Shown piece by piece: positions 36,572 through 45,547 of a DNA stretch of 64,000 bases. Origin of the DNA: Sphingobacterium micropteri (lineage in GTDB: Bacteria; Bacteroidota; Bacteroidia; Sphingobacteriales; Sphingobacteriaceae); contig NZ_JACOIK010000007.1 of the NCBI RefSeq assembly GCF_014692515.1, positions 124,001-188,000 of the forward strand. Direction: 5' to 3'. A program made the translations under genes and the position numbers. The notes beneath the pieces were generated by a model. The model saw only the letters and a program-made list of their open reading frames with translations, ran no database searches and was not told where the DNA came from. Within the stretch, counting starts at the first letter, position 1. Each line of letters opens with the position of its first letter.

Positions 36572-39226
36572 TTATTGGACATCAACGGTTAACGTTTGTC
36601 GCCCTAATCGTCCATTAAAATCTAGTCCTTCGATTGTTATAAGATATTTACCAGCTTCATCGGAAGTATAAAAATCAAAAGCCGCTTTACCATGCTCATC
36701 TGTTACAATATTGGGTTCCCAATGGATAGTAGTCCGTAAATCTTGATTAAGTGTTGTTTCAGAATTAGGCTCATATAGGGGTTTGTAAAATGTTTTCTGG
36801 ATATGGAAACCTTTTGGTTGTACTGTTGCGATACCTTTGGGGGTATAGTTGCTTCGCATAGCATCAGCCCCCGATTTTGAGGTAATGATGATAAGGCCGT
36901 TCCCTCCGTAAGAACCATAGATGGCGGTATAATTTACATTGCGTAATACTTCTACACTTTGCACATCCATGGGGTTGATCATCGATAACATATCGTTTTC
37001 AACATACATTCCATCTAGTATAACTTGCATTTCGCCGCCCCCGCGTGTGGTGTATGGAATGCCATTTCGAAACATTACGCCCATTAAACGTCCATTTAGA
37101 CACATTTCTAACGTCGTGCACGTTTCCAAATCCTCTGCTGAAATTACTTGATCGGCATTACCCGGACCATTCAGGTTTGCGGAACGTTCAGAGGCTTTAT
37201 GTCGTGGTCGCTGAGCTGTTACAATAACTTCTTGGATAGCGATAGATTTTTCCATAAGACCTTGTGCTTCCAATCCCGAGAAATATTTCTTGCTGTGAAT
37301 AAGTTCGTCTACGAAAGTGGCATTTACGTTATTCTGTTCGCCGGGAGCATTTTTGTTAGGGCCTATGCTAGGTGACGTTTCTTCGGGAACAATAATGTCG
37401 ATGTTATTCCTTCCTTTTTCGTCTTTCGCGGTTACCAGGAATTTAATGCTATCTGGGAAAAATAAGTTATTGAATTCGAAATAACCTTCTTCATTAGCTA
37501 CTGTATCGATAAATTCCATAAAATTGTGGGTAGGTACCAAGACCATGTTCGCTTTTGGGGCAGGTGCCTTTCGCCCGAGTTTTCGGGCTTGCCCCTTAAT
37601 AGATATGCTCTTCTCGGGAGGAAAAATAGGGTCACTTATGCCAAATGAAGGTGTTATATCTATTTTCCGCCAACCTTGTGTCAGCAGTAGATTGTCTATA
37701 TCATTGATTTTTATTTCTCCATCGAAATAATAGCCAGGGGTCTCTATATATCCCTTTATATCTGCACTCATTAGCAGCGACGATAGGATATTGGAGGCTA
37801 CGTTCGAACTATCTTTTAATTTGGAACTGTTGACTACGGAAGCGGATAAGATGCTGTTTCGTATGCTATCTGATGGATTTCCTGTTTCAAGTGATACGGT
37901 TATTTTTTTTCTTTTAGTACTCGTTGGTGTGTCGATATTTGCTGTTAGGGGTAACGCTTTCTTTTCATTATAGATGAAGACAGGCCTTTCTATCACGGGT
38001 TCTAGGGTGCTATTTAGGATACTGATGGTTATTATACCGTTGGGTAAATCGGTTTTCGGCACAGAAAAGATAAGTTCCGGTTTGGATGCGGGCTGTTTCG
38101 ATGCGTAGTAAACATTGCCCATATACTGTGCTACAAAATAGATTTCGCTTCCATCTTGTTTGTCAGGGCTTACGCCTACTTGTGCGAATAATTTATCGCT
38201 ATTCCCATTGTTCATTTGAATATTATAGCCGGAGATAACCGGTTTAGGAAGTTCAGTTTTTACCGTGGTTCCATCATCAAATGTAGTATATGCGACCATC
38301 GGTTCGGTACTAGGGATAAATAATGGAACTGAGCCCATACCCAAAGTGTTCGTCTTAATGGTTGCTGCCGTGTCGCCGGTCGCTGTTAGCATGATGGTTT
38401 GGCTTGCAATACCGAGACCATCGGGTTTTAGTGTTTTGATGGCAATTTTATTAACACTGCCTACTAGTAGGTTCCCTCCCTCTGGGAAAAACTGAATGTT
38501 GTTTTTTAAAACGGTAGCTTTTGGTAGCTTAAAGATTTTTTTAACTTGTGCTTTGGCTTTATTCGAAAAGCTGATAAGAAGCTTAGATTCAGTATATTCA
38601 TCTTTAAAGGGAATCTCAAGCTGTCCCTGGTCGTCTGTTTTAACACGTCCCCGTTTGAGATTTTTACCTGTTGGAGAAATAATCTCGTATCGTATAGTTT
38701 CCGCTGTCAACGGATCGCCCTGAATATCTTGTAATTGGATGGTATAGTTGTTATTGTCGAGGTAGGAACGGGAAAGGACATTGTCTAATCTACCGTTGCT
38801 AACCTGTATATTCTCGTTAAAGAAATAAATAGCGCTATCGTTACGCATCCAGTTTGTATAAGCCCGAATACGGTATGTCCCTTCAATCAATGTGTCGGCT
38901 AATGTAATATCGCCTATACCGAAGCCTGTTATTATGGGAATTCGTATACTGGAGACCACATCCTCCTTTGGGCTGATAAGCTCTACGTATGCAATATTGC
39001 TAATATTAGATAACAGATTATCTACCCCTACGGTAGTATAGGTTTTGAACCAAATAGATTCTCCTGCAGTATAAGTACGTTTATCGATATGGAGATAGAG
39101 CTTTTCAATAGGGTGTACGTCTTGATATGCGTTGATTTTAGCTAGAAGACCTTGTAAATCTTGTGCTTTTATACTAGCTGTTGCTAATGTAAGAAAGCAC
39201 AATAAAAGAAGTCTTTTCATGTTCAT
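36572..39226 (-). CDS. Secreted MG2 / TonB-plug protein
   Basis: 884 residues with a signal peptide (MNMKRLLLLCFLTLATASIKAQ). N-terminal block EKLYLHIDKRTYTAGESIWFKTYTT marks the macroglobulin-like MG2 repeats, with further beta-sandwich modules to about residue 640; a TonB-receptor plug domain at about 665-785 (CLNGRLMGVMFRNGIPYTTRGGGEMQ, then DVQSVEVLRN and IYGSYGGNGLIIITSK), and a last A2M-like module (TTIHWEPNIVTDEHGKAAFDFYTSDEAG). There is no beta-barrel. Likely in the periplasm or outer membrane, possibly a recruiting factor or stator for TonB-dependent transport. Divergent from purD. Confidence 0.87.
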   Translation of the reverse strand: MNMKRLLLLCFLTLATASIKAQDLQGLLAKINAYQDVHPIEKLYLHIDKRTYTAGESIWFKTYTTVGVDNLLSNISNIAYVELISPKEDVVSSIRIPIITGFGIGDITLADTLIEGTYRIRAYTNWMRNDSAIYFFNENIQVSNGRLDNVLSRSYLDNNNYTIQLQDIQGDPLTAETIRYEIISPTGKNLKRGRVKTDDQGQLEIPFKDEYTESKLLISFSNKAKAQVKKIFKLPKATVLKNNIQFFPEGGNLLVGSVNKIAIKTLKPDGLGIASQTIMLTATGDTAATIKTNTLGMGSVPLFIPSTEPMVAYTTFDDGTTVKTELPKPVISGYNIQMNNGNSDKLFAQVGVSPDKQDGSEIYFVAQYMGNVYYASKQPASKPELIFSVPKTDLPNGIITISILNSTLEPVIERPVFIYNEKKALPLTANIDTPTSTKRKKITVSLETGNPSDSIRNSILSASVVNSSKLKDSSNVASNILSSLLMSADIKGYIETPGYYFDGEIKINDIDNLLLTQGWRKIDITPSFGISDPIFPPEKSISIKGQARKLGRKAPAPKANMVLVPTHNFMEFIDTVANEEGYFEFNNLFFPDSIKFLVTAKDEKGRNNIDIIVPEETSPSIGPNKNAPGEQNNVNATFVDELIHSKKYFSGLEAQGLMEKSIAIQEVIVTAQRPRHKASERSANLNGPGNADQVISAEDLETCTTLEMCLNGRLMGVMFRNGIPYTTRGGGEMQVILDGMYVENDMLSMINPMDVQSVEVLRNVNYTAIYGSYGGNGLIIITSKSGADAMRSNYTPKGIATVQPKGFHIQKTFYKPLYEPNSETTLNQDLRTTIHWEPNIVTDEHGKAAFDFYTSDEAGKYLITIEGLDFNGRLGRQTLTVDVQ

Positions 39227-39281
39227 AAGAGGTGAAATTTGGATTTAAATTACGAAAAAATCAGGATACCACATTAATTTT

Positions 39282-39313
39282 TTGTTGATTATTAATCAAC
39301 ATCGGTATCTTTG
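39282..39313 (+). promoter_or_regulatory. purD promoter with internal palindrome; likely leaderless transcript
   Basis: TATCTTTG at 39306-39313 is a perfect -7, with TTG at 39282-39284 (or 39285-39287) as -33. Between them is a perfect inverted repeat GTTGATT-ATT-AATCAAC (39284-39300), well placed for a repressor. The -7 ends only five bases before the purD ATG, so transcription is predicted to start at or within the ATG. Confidence 0.6.
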
Positions 39314-39318
39314 TCGAT

Positions 39319-40593
39319 ATGAATATCTTAATTATCGGTTCCGGCGGCAGGGAATCTGCCTTTGCGTACAAATTATCGAAAAGTCCAAAATTGAATCAAC
39401 TGTTTATTGCTCCGGGGAATGCCGGAACGAGCCAGTATGGGCAAAATGTAAACTTGAAAGTCACCGATTTTAGTGGCATAGCATCTTTTGCAATTGAAAA
39501 TGCGGTCGACATGATTCTCGTAGGACCGGAGGAACCACTAGTGAAAGGTATTCACGATTATTTTTTAAACCGCGAAGACGTTAAGCATATACCGGTCATT
39601 GGCCCTCAACAAAAAGGGGCACAATTAGAAGGCTCCAAAGATTTTTCAAAGGAATTTATGGCGCGCCATGAAATCCCGACGGCCGCTTATAAGTCTTTTG
39701 ATAAATCGAATCTGGAAGCTGGATTAGCTTATCTAGAGACGCAGAAATTGCCGATTGTTCTGAAAGCTGATGGTCTAGCTGCTGGAAAAGGCGTTTTGAT
39801 TTGTGAGACGCTGGAAGACGCTAAAGCGGAACTAAAGGCGATGATTGCTGATGCAAAATTTGGTGATGCTAGCTCGGTAGTGGTTATCGAGGAGTTTTTA
39901 AAAGGAATAGAGCTTTCCGTTTTCGTACTAACAGATGGTGAATCTTATAAAGTACTACCTTCTGCTAAGGATTATAAGCGTATCGGAGAGGGGGATACGG
40001 GACTGAATACGGGGGGGATGGGATCGATATCTCCTGTCCCTTTTGCGGACGAGACTTTTCTGTCTAAAGTAGAAGAGCACATTATTAAGCCGACAATTGA
40101 GGGGTTAAAGAAAGACGATATTCCATATAAAGGATTCATTTTTATTGGTTTGATGAATGTAGATGGGGAGCCTTATGTTATCGAATACAATGTCCGGATG
40201 GGTGATCCCGAAACGGAATCTGTATTGCCGAGGATTGAATCTGATTTAGTTGATTTATTGGAAGGTGTAGCAAAAGGTGATTTAGGTTCTCGGAATTATA
40301 CTGTTAGTTCCAAAACAGCTGTAACCGTGGTATTGGTTTCCGGAGGTTATCCGGGCGACTACGAATCGGGAATAGAAATTAATAATATCGAAAATGTAGA
40401 AGATTCTATTGTGTTTCACGCAGGAACGAAAGAGGTTGATGGGAAGGTAGTCACCGCCGGCGGTCGTGTGCTTGCTGTAACAACCCTTCAAGATAATCTG
40501 TTTGATGCACTTCAACAAGCTACGGCTGATGCCGGAAGGATCTTTTTTGAACGCATGTATTTCCGAAAAGATATCGGGTTTGACTTGATTTAA
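39319..40593 (+). CDS. purD: Phosphoribosylamine--glycine ligase
   Basis: 424 residues. Second step of purine synthesis. MNILIIGSGGRESAFAYKLSKS is the conserved PurD start and fixes the ATG. ATP-grasp domain: LPIVLKADGLAAGKGVLI, EEFLKGIELSVFVLTDG, KDYKRIGEGDTGLNTGGMGSISP and YVIEYNVRMGDPETESVLP. Stand-alone, divergent from the MG2/plug gene, with a palindromic operator-like element in the promoter. Confidence 0.97.
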   Translation: MNILIIGSGGRESAFAYKLSKSPKLNQLFIAPGNAGTSQYGQNVNLKVTDFSGIASFAIENAVDMILVGPEEPLVKGIHDYFLNREDVKHIPVIGPQQKGAQLEGSKDFSKEFMARHEIPTAAYKSFDKSNLEAGLAYLETQKLPIVLKADGLAAGKGVLICETLEDAKAELKAMIADAKFGDASSVVVIEEFLKGIELSVFVLTDGESYKVLPSAKDYKRIGEGDTGLNTGGMGSISPVPFADETFLSKVEEHIIKPTIEGLKKDDIPYKGFIFIGLMNVDGEPYVIEYNVRMGDPETESVLPRIESDLVDLLEGVAKGDLGSRNYTVSSKTAVTVVLVSGGYPGDYESGIEINNIENVEDSIVFHAGTKEVDGKVVTAGGRVLAVTTLQDNLFDALQQATADAGRIFFERMYFRKDIGFDLI

Positions 40594-40719
40594 AGGATCA
40601 ATAATTTTGGGCTATTATAACAATGATAAAAATATTATAGATATTCTATTTTAGATTTATTTTTTGGGAAAAATAACCTTTTCAGATTCAAGGTATTATA
40701 AAATAGGATGTGAAAATGT

Positions 40720-40750
40720 TTTGGTGATTTGAATATTGATCTTATATTTG
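40720..40750 (+). promoter_or_regulatory. Promoter of tRNA-Glu, TTTG-N19-TATATTTG
   Basis: TTTG at 40720-40723 and TATATTTG at 40743-40750 with a 19-base spacer: the best promoter in the window. Transcription would start about 12 bases before the tRNA. Confidence 0.75.
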
Positions 40751-40768
40751 CGTCACCAAAAAAATAAT

Positions 40769-40840
40769 GGCCCGTTCGTCTAGGGGTTAGGACGCAAGAT
40801 TTTCATTCTTGAAACAGGGGTTCGATTCCCCTACGGGCTA
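40769..40840 (+). tRNA. tRNA-Glu (anticodon TTC)
   Basis: Cloverleaf by eye: acceptor GGCCCGT / ACGGGCT (with one G-U), anticodon stem CAAGA/TCTTG with loop TTTTCAT (anticodon TTC at 40802-40804), T arm AGGGG TTCGATT CCCCT, discriminator A. CCA is not encoded. Own promoter and terminator. Confidence 0.95.
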
Positions 40841-40852
40841 CACAAAACAAAG

Positions 40853-40894
40853 AAAGTTGGTTTAAAAGGATACTACTTTAAACCAACTTTTTTT
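40853..40894 (+). terminator. Terminator of tRNA-Glu
   Basis: A 14-bp perfect stem (40853-40866 with 40877-40890) and 10-base loop, then a T-run. Confidence 0.85.
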
Positions 40895-40910
40895 ATACCT
40901 AAAACATTCA

Positions 40911-40918
40911 TATCTTTG
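40911..40918 (+). promoter_or_regulatory. ABC-F gene promoter, -7 element TATCTTTG, with ~90-base leader
   Basis: Perfect TATCTTTG. The leader to the ATG at 41017 is about 92 bases and has a start-stop ATGTAA at 40946-40951. Translation-controlled leaders are common for antibiotic-resistance ABC-F genes, so the length is notable; no attenuator hairpin is clear to me. Confidence 0.45.
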
Positions 40919-41016
40919 CAGATACAAACATCTAAATAAGACGAAATGTAAAATATTCTTTCAGATAAATCAAGAACGACTACAGCTAAACGCTTTGTTG
41001 TATTGTTTAATTTTTA

Positions 41017-42615
41017 ATGAAAGAATTTATGTTGAGCTTACAAAGCATTTCGTATACACATCCCAATAAAGACATACTGTTTAGCAACATTAGCTTTACA
41101 GTAAAAAATCACGATAAAATTTCCTTAGTCGGTAACAACGGGATAGGAAAATCCACTTTACTGAAAATTATTGCAAACGAATTGATCCCATCAAATGGAC
41201 AGGTAAACGTCGAATCCGAGCCGTATTATATTCCGCAAATTTTCGGACAATACAATCATTTAACGATAGCGCAAGCATTGCGAATTGAGGACAAATTGAA
41301 CGCGTTAAAGGAAATTTTAGCCGGTAGTATGAAGGAAGAAAATTTCAATTTACTGAATGACGATTGGACAATAGAAGATCGCTGCAGCGAAAGCCTGAAC
41401 TATTGGCAACTAGCGGAATTGGACTTATCGCAAAAAATGGAAACGCTTAGTGGAGGGCAAAAAACAAAAGTTTTTCTTGCCGGTATCTTCATTCATCAGC
41501 CTGAATTGATCCTATTGGATGAACCGAGCAATCATCTGGATATCTCAAGTCGGCAACTTTTATACGATTTTATTCAATCCACCAAAAGCACGCTAATTGT
41601 GGTGAGTCACGACAGGAAATTATTAAATCTATTGGATACAGTTGGCGAATTAAGCAAGCATGGAATTAAGATTTATGGAGGTAATTATGACTTTTATGAA
41701 GAACAGAAACAAATCGAAAACAATGCATTAAACCAACACATTCAAAACAAAGAAAAAGCATTGCGAAAAGCCGAAGGAAAAGAACGGGAGACATTGGAAC
41801 GGCAGCAAAAATTGGATAGTCGAGGGAAGGGCAAACAAGAAAAATCAGGTGTCGCCCGAATCATGATGAATACATTACGAAACAATGCAGAAAATAGCAC
41901 ATCAAGACTCAAGAGCATACATGCGGAAAAGACTGGTAATATTACACAAGAATTGCAAGGCTTACGTGCTGCGTTGCCCGACATGGATAAGATGAAATTT
42001 GGTATTGATAATTCGCGACTGCATAACGGTAAAATTCTGTTTACAGCGACAAGTATCAATTTTGCCTATAACACTAATTTGCTTTGGAAAGAAAGCTTGA
42101 GTTTTCAAATTACAAGTGGTGAACGGATTGCATTAAGAGGGCAAAACGGTTCGGGAAAAACAACTTTAATCAGGTTGATTTCGGGGAACTTAGAACCACA
42201 AACAGGCTCGGTTTATAGGGCAGAAAATAAATCAGTTTACATTGATCAGGATTATTCTTTGTTAGATAATACACTGAAAGTTTATGAGCAAGCTCAGCAA
42301 TTCAATAATTCCGCATGGCAAGAACATGAAATTAAAATACGGCTTAATCGTTTTCTGTTTACCAAAGAAGATTGGAGCAAATCTTGTAATGCATTGAGTG
42401 GTGGCGAAAGAATGCGCTTAATGCTTTGTTGTCTAACCATTGACAGGACGTCGCCAGACATTATTATATTTGATGAGCCGACAAACAATCTAGATATGCA
42501 GAATGTTAAAATTTTGACGACAGCAATAAATGAATATCGAGGAACAATCATCGTGGTGTCGCACGATGAAATTTTTTTGGAGCAGATAAACGTTGAACGG
42601 ACGATTGAACTCTGA
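41017..42615 (+). CDS. ABC-F family ATPase (ribosome-associated, resistance-type possible)
   Basis: 532 residues (a second ATG four codons in, giving MLSLQSISY, is equally likely). Two ABC domains: Walker A GNNGIGKST and GQNGSGKTT, signatures LSGGQ and LSGGE, Walker B ILLDEPSNHLD and IIFDEPTNNLD; no membrane segment, and a charged interdomain linker (NKEKALRKAEGKERETLERQQK) that would reach the peptidyl-transferase centre. ABC-F proteins regulate or protect the ribosome; I cannot tell whether this one confers resistance. AT-rich compared with its neighbours, just downstream of tRNA-Glu: perhaps acquired. Confidence 0.92.
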   Translation: MKEFMLSLQSISYTHPNKDILFSNISFTVKNHDKISLVGNNGIGKSTLLKIIANELIPSNGQVNVESEPYYIPQIFGQYNHLTIAQALRIEDKLNALKEILAGSMKEENFNLLNDDWTIEDRCSESLNYWQLAELDLSQKMETLSGGQKTKVFLAGIFIHQPELILLDEPSNHLDISSRQLLYDFIQSTKSTLIVVSHDRKLLNLLDTVGELSKHGIKIYGGNYDFYEEQKQIENNALNQHIQNKEKALRKAEGKERETLERQQKLDSRGKGKQEKSGVARIMMNTLRNNAENSTSRLKSIHAEKTGNITQELQGLRAALPDMDKMKFGIDNSRLHNGKILFTATSINFAYNTNLLWKESLSFQITSGERIALRGQNGSGKTTLIRLISGNLEPQTGSVYRAENKSVYIDQDYSLLDNTLKVYEQAQQFNNSAWQEHEIKIRLNRFLFTKEDWSKSCNALSGGERMRLMLCCLTIDRTSPDIIIFDEPTNNLDMQNVKILTTAINEYRGTIIVVSHDEIFLEQINVERTIEL

Positions 42616-42825
42616 CAAAAGCTAAAGCGATAATGGAAACTTTCATGCAGCTTGCTAAGTAATTAAGATGACTGACACTAATTTTTTCGTATATTAGTAC
42701 TATCGATATGTAGATCTAAAAGGTTTTGGAGACTTATATATCGGAAGGATTGACAATTATAAATAACCGTTTAGTGTAATTATTGTGACTAATACCTATT
42801 TCGATAAAAGTAAAATGACAACACT

Positions 42826-44340
42826 ATGCAAGAGAAAAAATCAAAACTGACAAGACAGACCGGTGCACCCGTTCCTGACAATCAGAATGCACAAACAGCT
42901 GGTCCTAGGGGACCATTATTAATGCAGGATTTTTGGTTTCTGGAGAAAATGGCAAATTTCGATCGGGAGGTCATTCCTGAGAGGCGGATGCATGCCAAAG
43001 GTTCTGGTGCTTTTGGAACTTTTACCGTCACACATGATATAACCCAATATAGCAAGGCGGATATATTCAGTGACATTGGCAAGCAGACGGAGATGTTTGC
43101 TCGATTTTCAACAGTTGCCGGTGAAAGAGGAGCAGCCGATGCGGAGAGAGACATTCGGGGATTTGCCCTTAAATTTTACACGGAAGAAGGTATTTGGGAC
43201 TTGGTAGGAAATAATACACCTGTTTTTTTCTTCCGTGATCCGATGAAATTTCCAGATCTGAACCATGCCGTCAAACGCGATCCAAAAACTAATCTACGCA
43301 GCCCAAATAATAATTGGGATTTTTGGACATTGCTTCCCGAATCACTCCACCAAGTGACCATTGTGATGAGCGATCGCGGTATTCCTAAAGGTTACAGGCA
43401 TATGCACGGATTTGGTAGCCATACCTATAGCTTTATCAACAAAGATAATGTGCGGCATTGGGTGAAATTCCATTTTAGAACACAACAAGGAATAGATAAT
43501 CTCTCAGATGAGGAAGCGGCAAGCATCGTCGGCTATGATAGGGAATCGTCTCAACGAGATCTTTTTGATGCGATAGAACGAAAAGATTTTCCAAAGTGGA
43601 AAATGTTTATACAGATCATGACCGAAGAACAGGCTAAAACATACCGTTTTCATCCGTTCGACCTCACAAAGGTCTGGTCAAAGAAAGATTTTCCATTAAT
43701 TCCTGTCGGTGAGTTCGAATTGAACCGTAATCCAGATAACTACTTTCAGGATGTAGAACAGGCCGCATTTAATCCGACAAATATTGTTCCGGGCATTGGT
43801 TTCTCGCCGGACAAGATGCTTCAGGGAAGATTATTCTCCTATGGTGATGCACAGCGGTATAGGCTAGGTGTGAACCACTACCAGATTCCGGTCAACAAAC
43901 CGCGTTGCCCCTATCATGCGTATCACCGTGATGGCGCTATGCGTGTAGATGGCAATTATGGGGACGCGATACATTACAATCCCAATAGCTATGGGGAATG
44001 GCAGGAACAGCCTGAAAGTAAGGAACCACCTCTTGAATTAGAGGGGACAGCTTATGCGCACAATTTTAGGGATGATGACGAAGACTACTACACGCAACCG
44101 GGAGATCTCTTCCGTATCATCAAAGCGGATGGAAAAGCTGATATGTTATTTAGAAATACTGCAGCACAGGTAGGGGCTGCAGAAAAGTTCATACAGATAC
44201 GTCATATTCGCAACTGTTATAAGGCAGACCCTGAATATGGTGAAGGTGTAGCGTCAGCGTTGGGCTTGACCATGGAAGACGTTAACAGTTTTGATATGTC
44301 TCCTTATGACAGATGGGCTCCACGACCAACCAGCAGATAA
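42826..44340 (+). CDS. katA: Monofunctional haem catalase
   Basis: 504 residues, small-subunit clade. His56 (RRMHAKGSG), Asn129 ([10 protein letters not shown]) and the haem-ligand Tyr339 ([14 protein letters not shown]) are all present, so it should be active. It disproportionates hydrogen peroxide. Cytosolic, no signal. Own terminator. The 210 bases upstream are AT-rich; I found no clear OxyR or Fur site. Located between the ABC-F and DUF72 genes. Confidence 0.97.
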   Translation: MQEKKSKLTRQTGAPVPDNQNAQTAGPRGPLLMQDFWFLEKMANFDREVIPERRMHAKGSGAFGTFTVTHDITQYSKADIFSDIGKQTEMFARFSTVAGERGAADAERDIRGFALKFYTEEGIWDLVGNNTPVFFFRDPMKFPDLNHAVKRDPKTNLRSPNNNWDFWTLLPESLHQVTIVMSDRGIPKGYRHMHGFGSHTYSFINKDNVRHWVKFHFRTQQGIDNLSDEEAASIVGYDRESSQRDLFDAIERKDFPKWKMFIQIMTEEQAKTYRFHPFDLTKVWSKKDFPLIPVGEFELNRNPDNYFQDVEQAAFNPTNIVPGIGFSPDKMLQGRLFSYGDAQRYRLGVNHYQIPVNKPRCPYHAYHRDGAMRVDGNYGDAIHYNPNSYGEWQEQPESKEPPLELEGTAYAHNFRDDDEDYYTQPGDLFRIIKADGKADMLFRNTAAQVGAAEKFIQIRHIRNCYKADPEYGEGVASALGLTMEDVNSFDMSPYDRWAPRPTSR

Positions 44341-44369
44341 GTATAAGCATAAGAAAAATTCTAAAATTG

Positions 44370-44406
44370 AAATCCCGATATGGTCACATGTCGGGATTTA
44401 TTTTTT
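44370..44406 (+). terminator. Terminator of katA
   Basis: AAATCCCGA (44370-44378) pairs with TCGGGATTT (44391-44399), extended by ATG/CAT around loop GTCA, then ATTTTTT. Confidence 0.9.
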
Positions 44407-44537
44407 ATTATCTTTTGTGGATCTATCCGTTTAACAAAACATTTTATAGAGCTTATAGGTTCATGGAGAAAATGACATGGATCAATGGGTAATAGATTGA
44501 CTAAACAGAAGTTCCTGTCACGTCTGCTGCGTCAATT

Positions 44538-45293
44538 ATGAATAATTTATATATGGAAAAAGATGAATTATATATCGGATGTTCAAGTTATGCTACGGCA
44601 TCTTGGAAAACAGTATTTTATCCAGAAGATCTACCTAAAAAAAAGTGGTTTGATTACTATTCCAAACACTTTAATACCTATGAATTTAATGGGACATTTT
44701 ACAGATTCCCGACTGTAGAAAATCTGTTATTATGGCATGATAAAGTTGCTGACGACTTTAAATTCAGCGTTAAAGTTCCTAAAACAATCACACATATTAA
44801 AAGACTAGAACAGTGTGATGAAGAAATAGAAGAATTTTATTTAGTATGCAAAGAAGGGTTTAAAAATAAATTATCCTGTATTCTCTGGCAGCTGCCACCG
44901 AGCTTTAGCTTTACCAAAGATAGATTGAGGTCAATTGTACGCGTGATGAACCCAAACTTTAAAAATGTCGTTGAATTCAGGCATGAAAGCTGGTGGCGAC
45001 GTGATGTGATAACGAAGTTGAGTGAAAATCATATCACTTTTTGTAATGTGAATTATCCTCAATTACCTACTTCCATCGAACAAAGTACTTCAATTGGCTA
45101 TATACGTATGCATGGCAATCCGAGATTATTTTATTCAGAATATACCAAAGAAGAGATCGAAACACTCTATCAAAAGTTAAATAATATGAGATTCAAAGAA
45201 GTTTATATTTATTTCAACAATACCGCATCTACAGCTGCCATAATAAACGCATTACAACTAAGCAGATTTGCCAGACAACATCAAAAAGAATAA
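44538..45293 (+). CDS. DUF72 (YecE-like) protein
   Basis: 251 residues. TIM-barrel fold of DUF72: IGCSSYATASWKTVFYPEDLPKKKWFDYYSKHFNTYEFNGTFYR is shortened here as the start, with FKFSVKVPKTITH, LSCILWQLPPSFSF, NVVEFRHESWW and IYFNNTAS. The function of the family is unknown. A second ATG (codon 6, at 44553) is possible. Single gene. Confidence 0.93.
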   Translation: MNNLYMEKDELYIGCSSYATASWKTVFYPEDLPKKKWFDYYSKHFNTYEFNGTFYRFPTVENLLLWHDKVADDFKFSVKVPKTITHIKRLEQCDEEIEEFYLVCKEGFKNKLSCILWQLPPSFSFTKDRLRSIVRVMNPNFKNVVEFRHESWWRRDVITKLSENHITFCNVNYPQLPTSIEQSTSIGYIRMHGNPRLFYSEYTKEEIETLYQKLNNMRFKEVYIYFNNTASTAAIINALQLSRFARQHQKE

Positions 45294-45547
45294 TTTCTTT
45301 ATAGGTTGGTTGGATTCAATTAGAAAAGCGGTGGTTGAAATAAAGACAAAAAATTAACATAATAGTAATTGTTTATTCACATGTAATTCCTTAATTTACA
45401 TTAGTATATAAGTTTATTTCTGTTATGAAAGCGATTGTTTATTTTTTCCAGAAAATGTTCACGCGGTTATTTCTAGCCCAGTTCTCTTCTTTTTATTCAC
45501 CCATGCGGTCTCCTAAATCGTGATGCGTATAGAAAGAGAAAGGTTGG

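Noticed and set aside
40769..40840. tRNA-Glu as an att site for an integrated element
   Set aside because: I looked for a repeat of its 3' end downstream and for an integrase and saw neither in the window.
41017..42615. Naming the ABC-F protein as a specific resistance determinant
   Set aside because: ABC-F subfamilies cannot be separated by motif alone; no drug class can be claimed.
45425..45523. 32-codon ORF (MKAIVYFF...) before the GH1 gene
   Set aside because: Hydrophobic and short, no family, no promoter spacing or conserved feature I could see; chance in an AT-rich gap.
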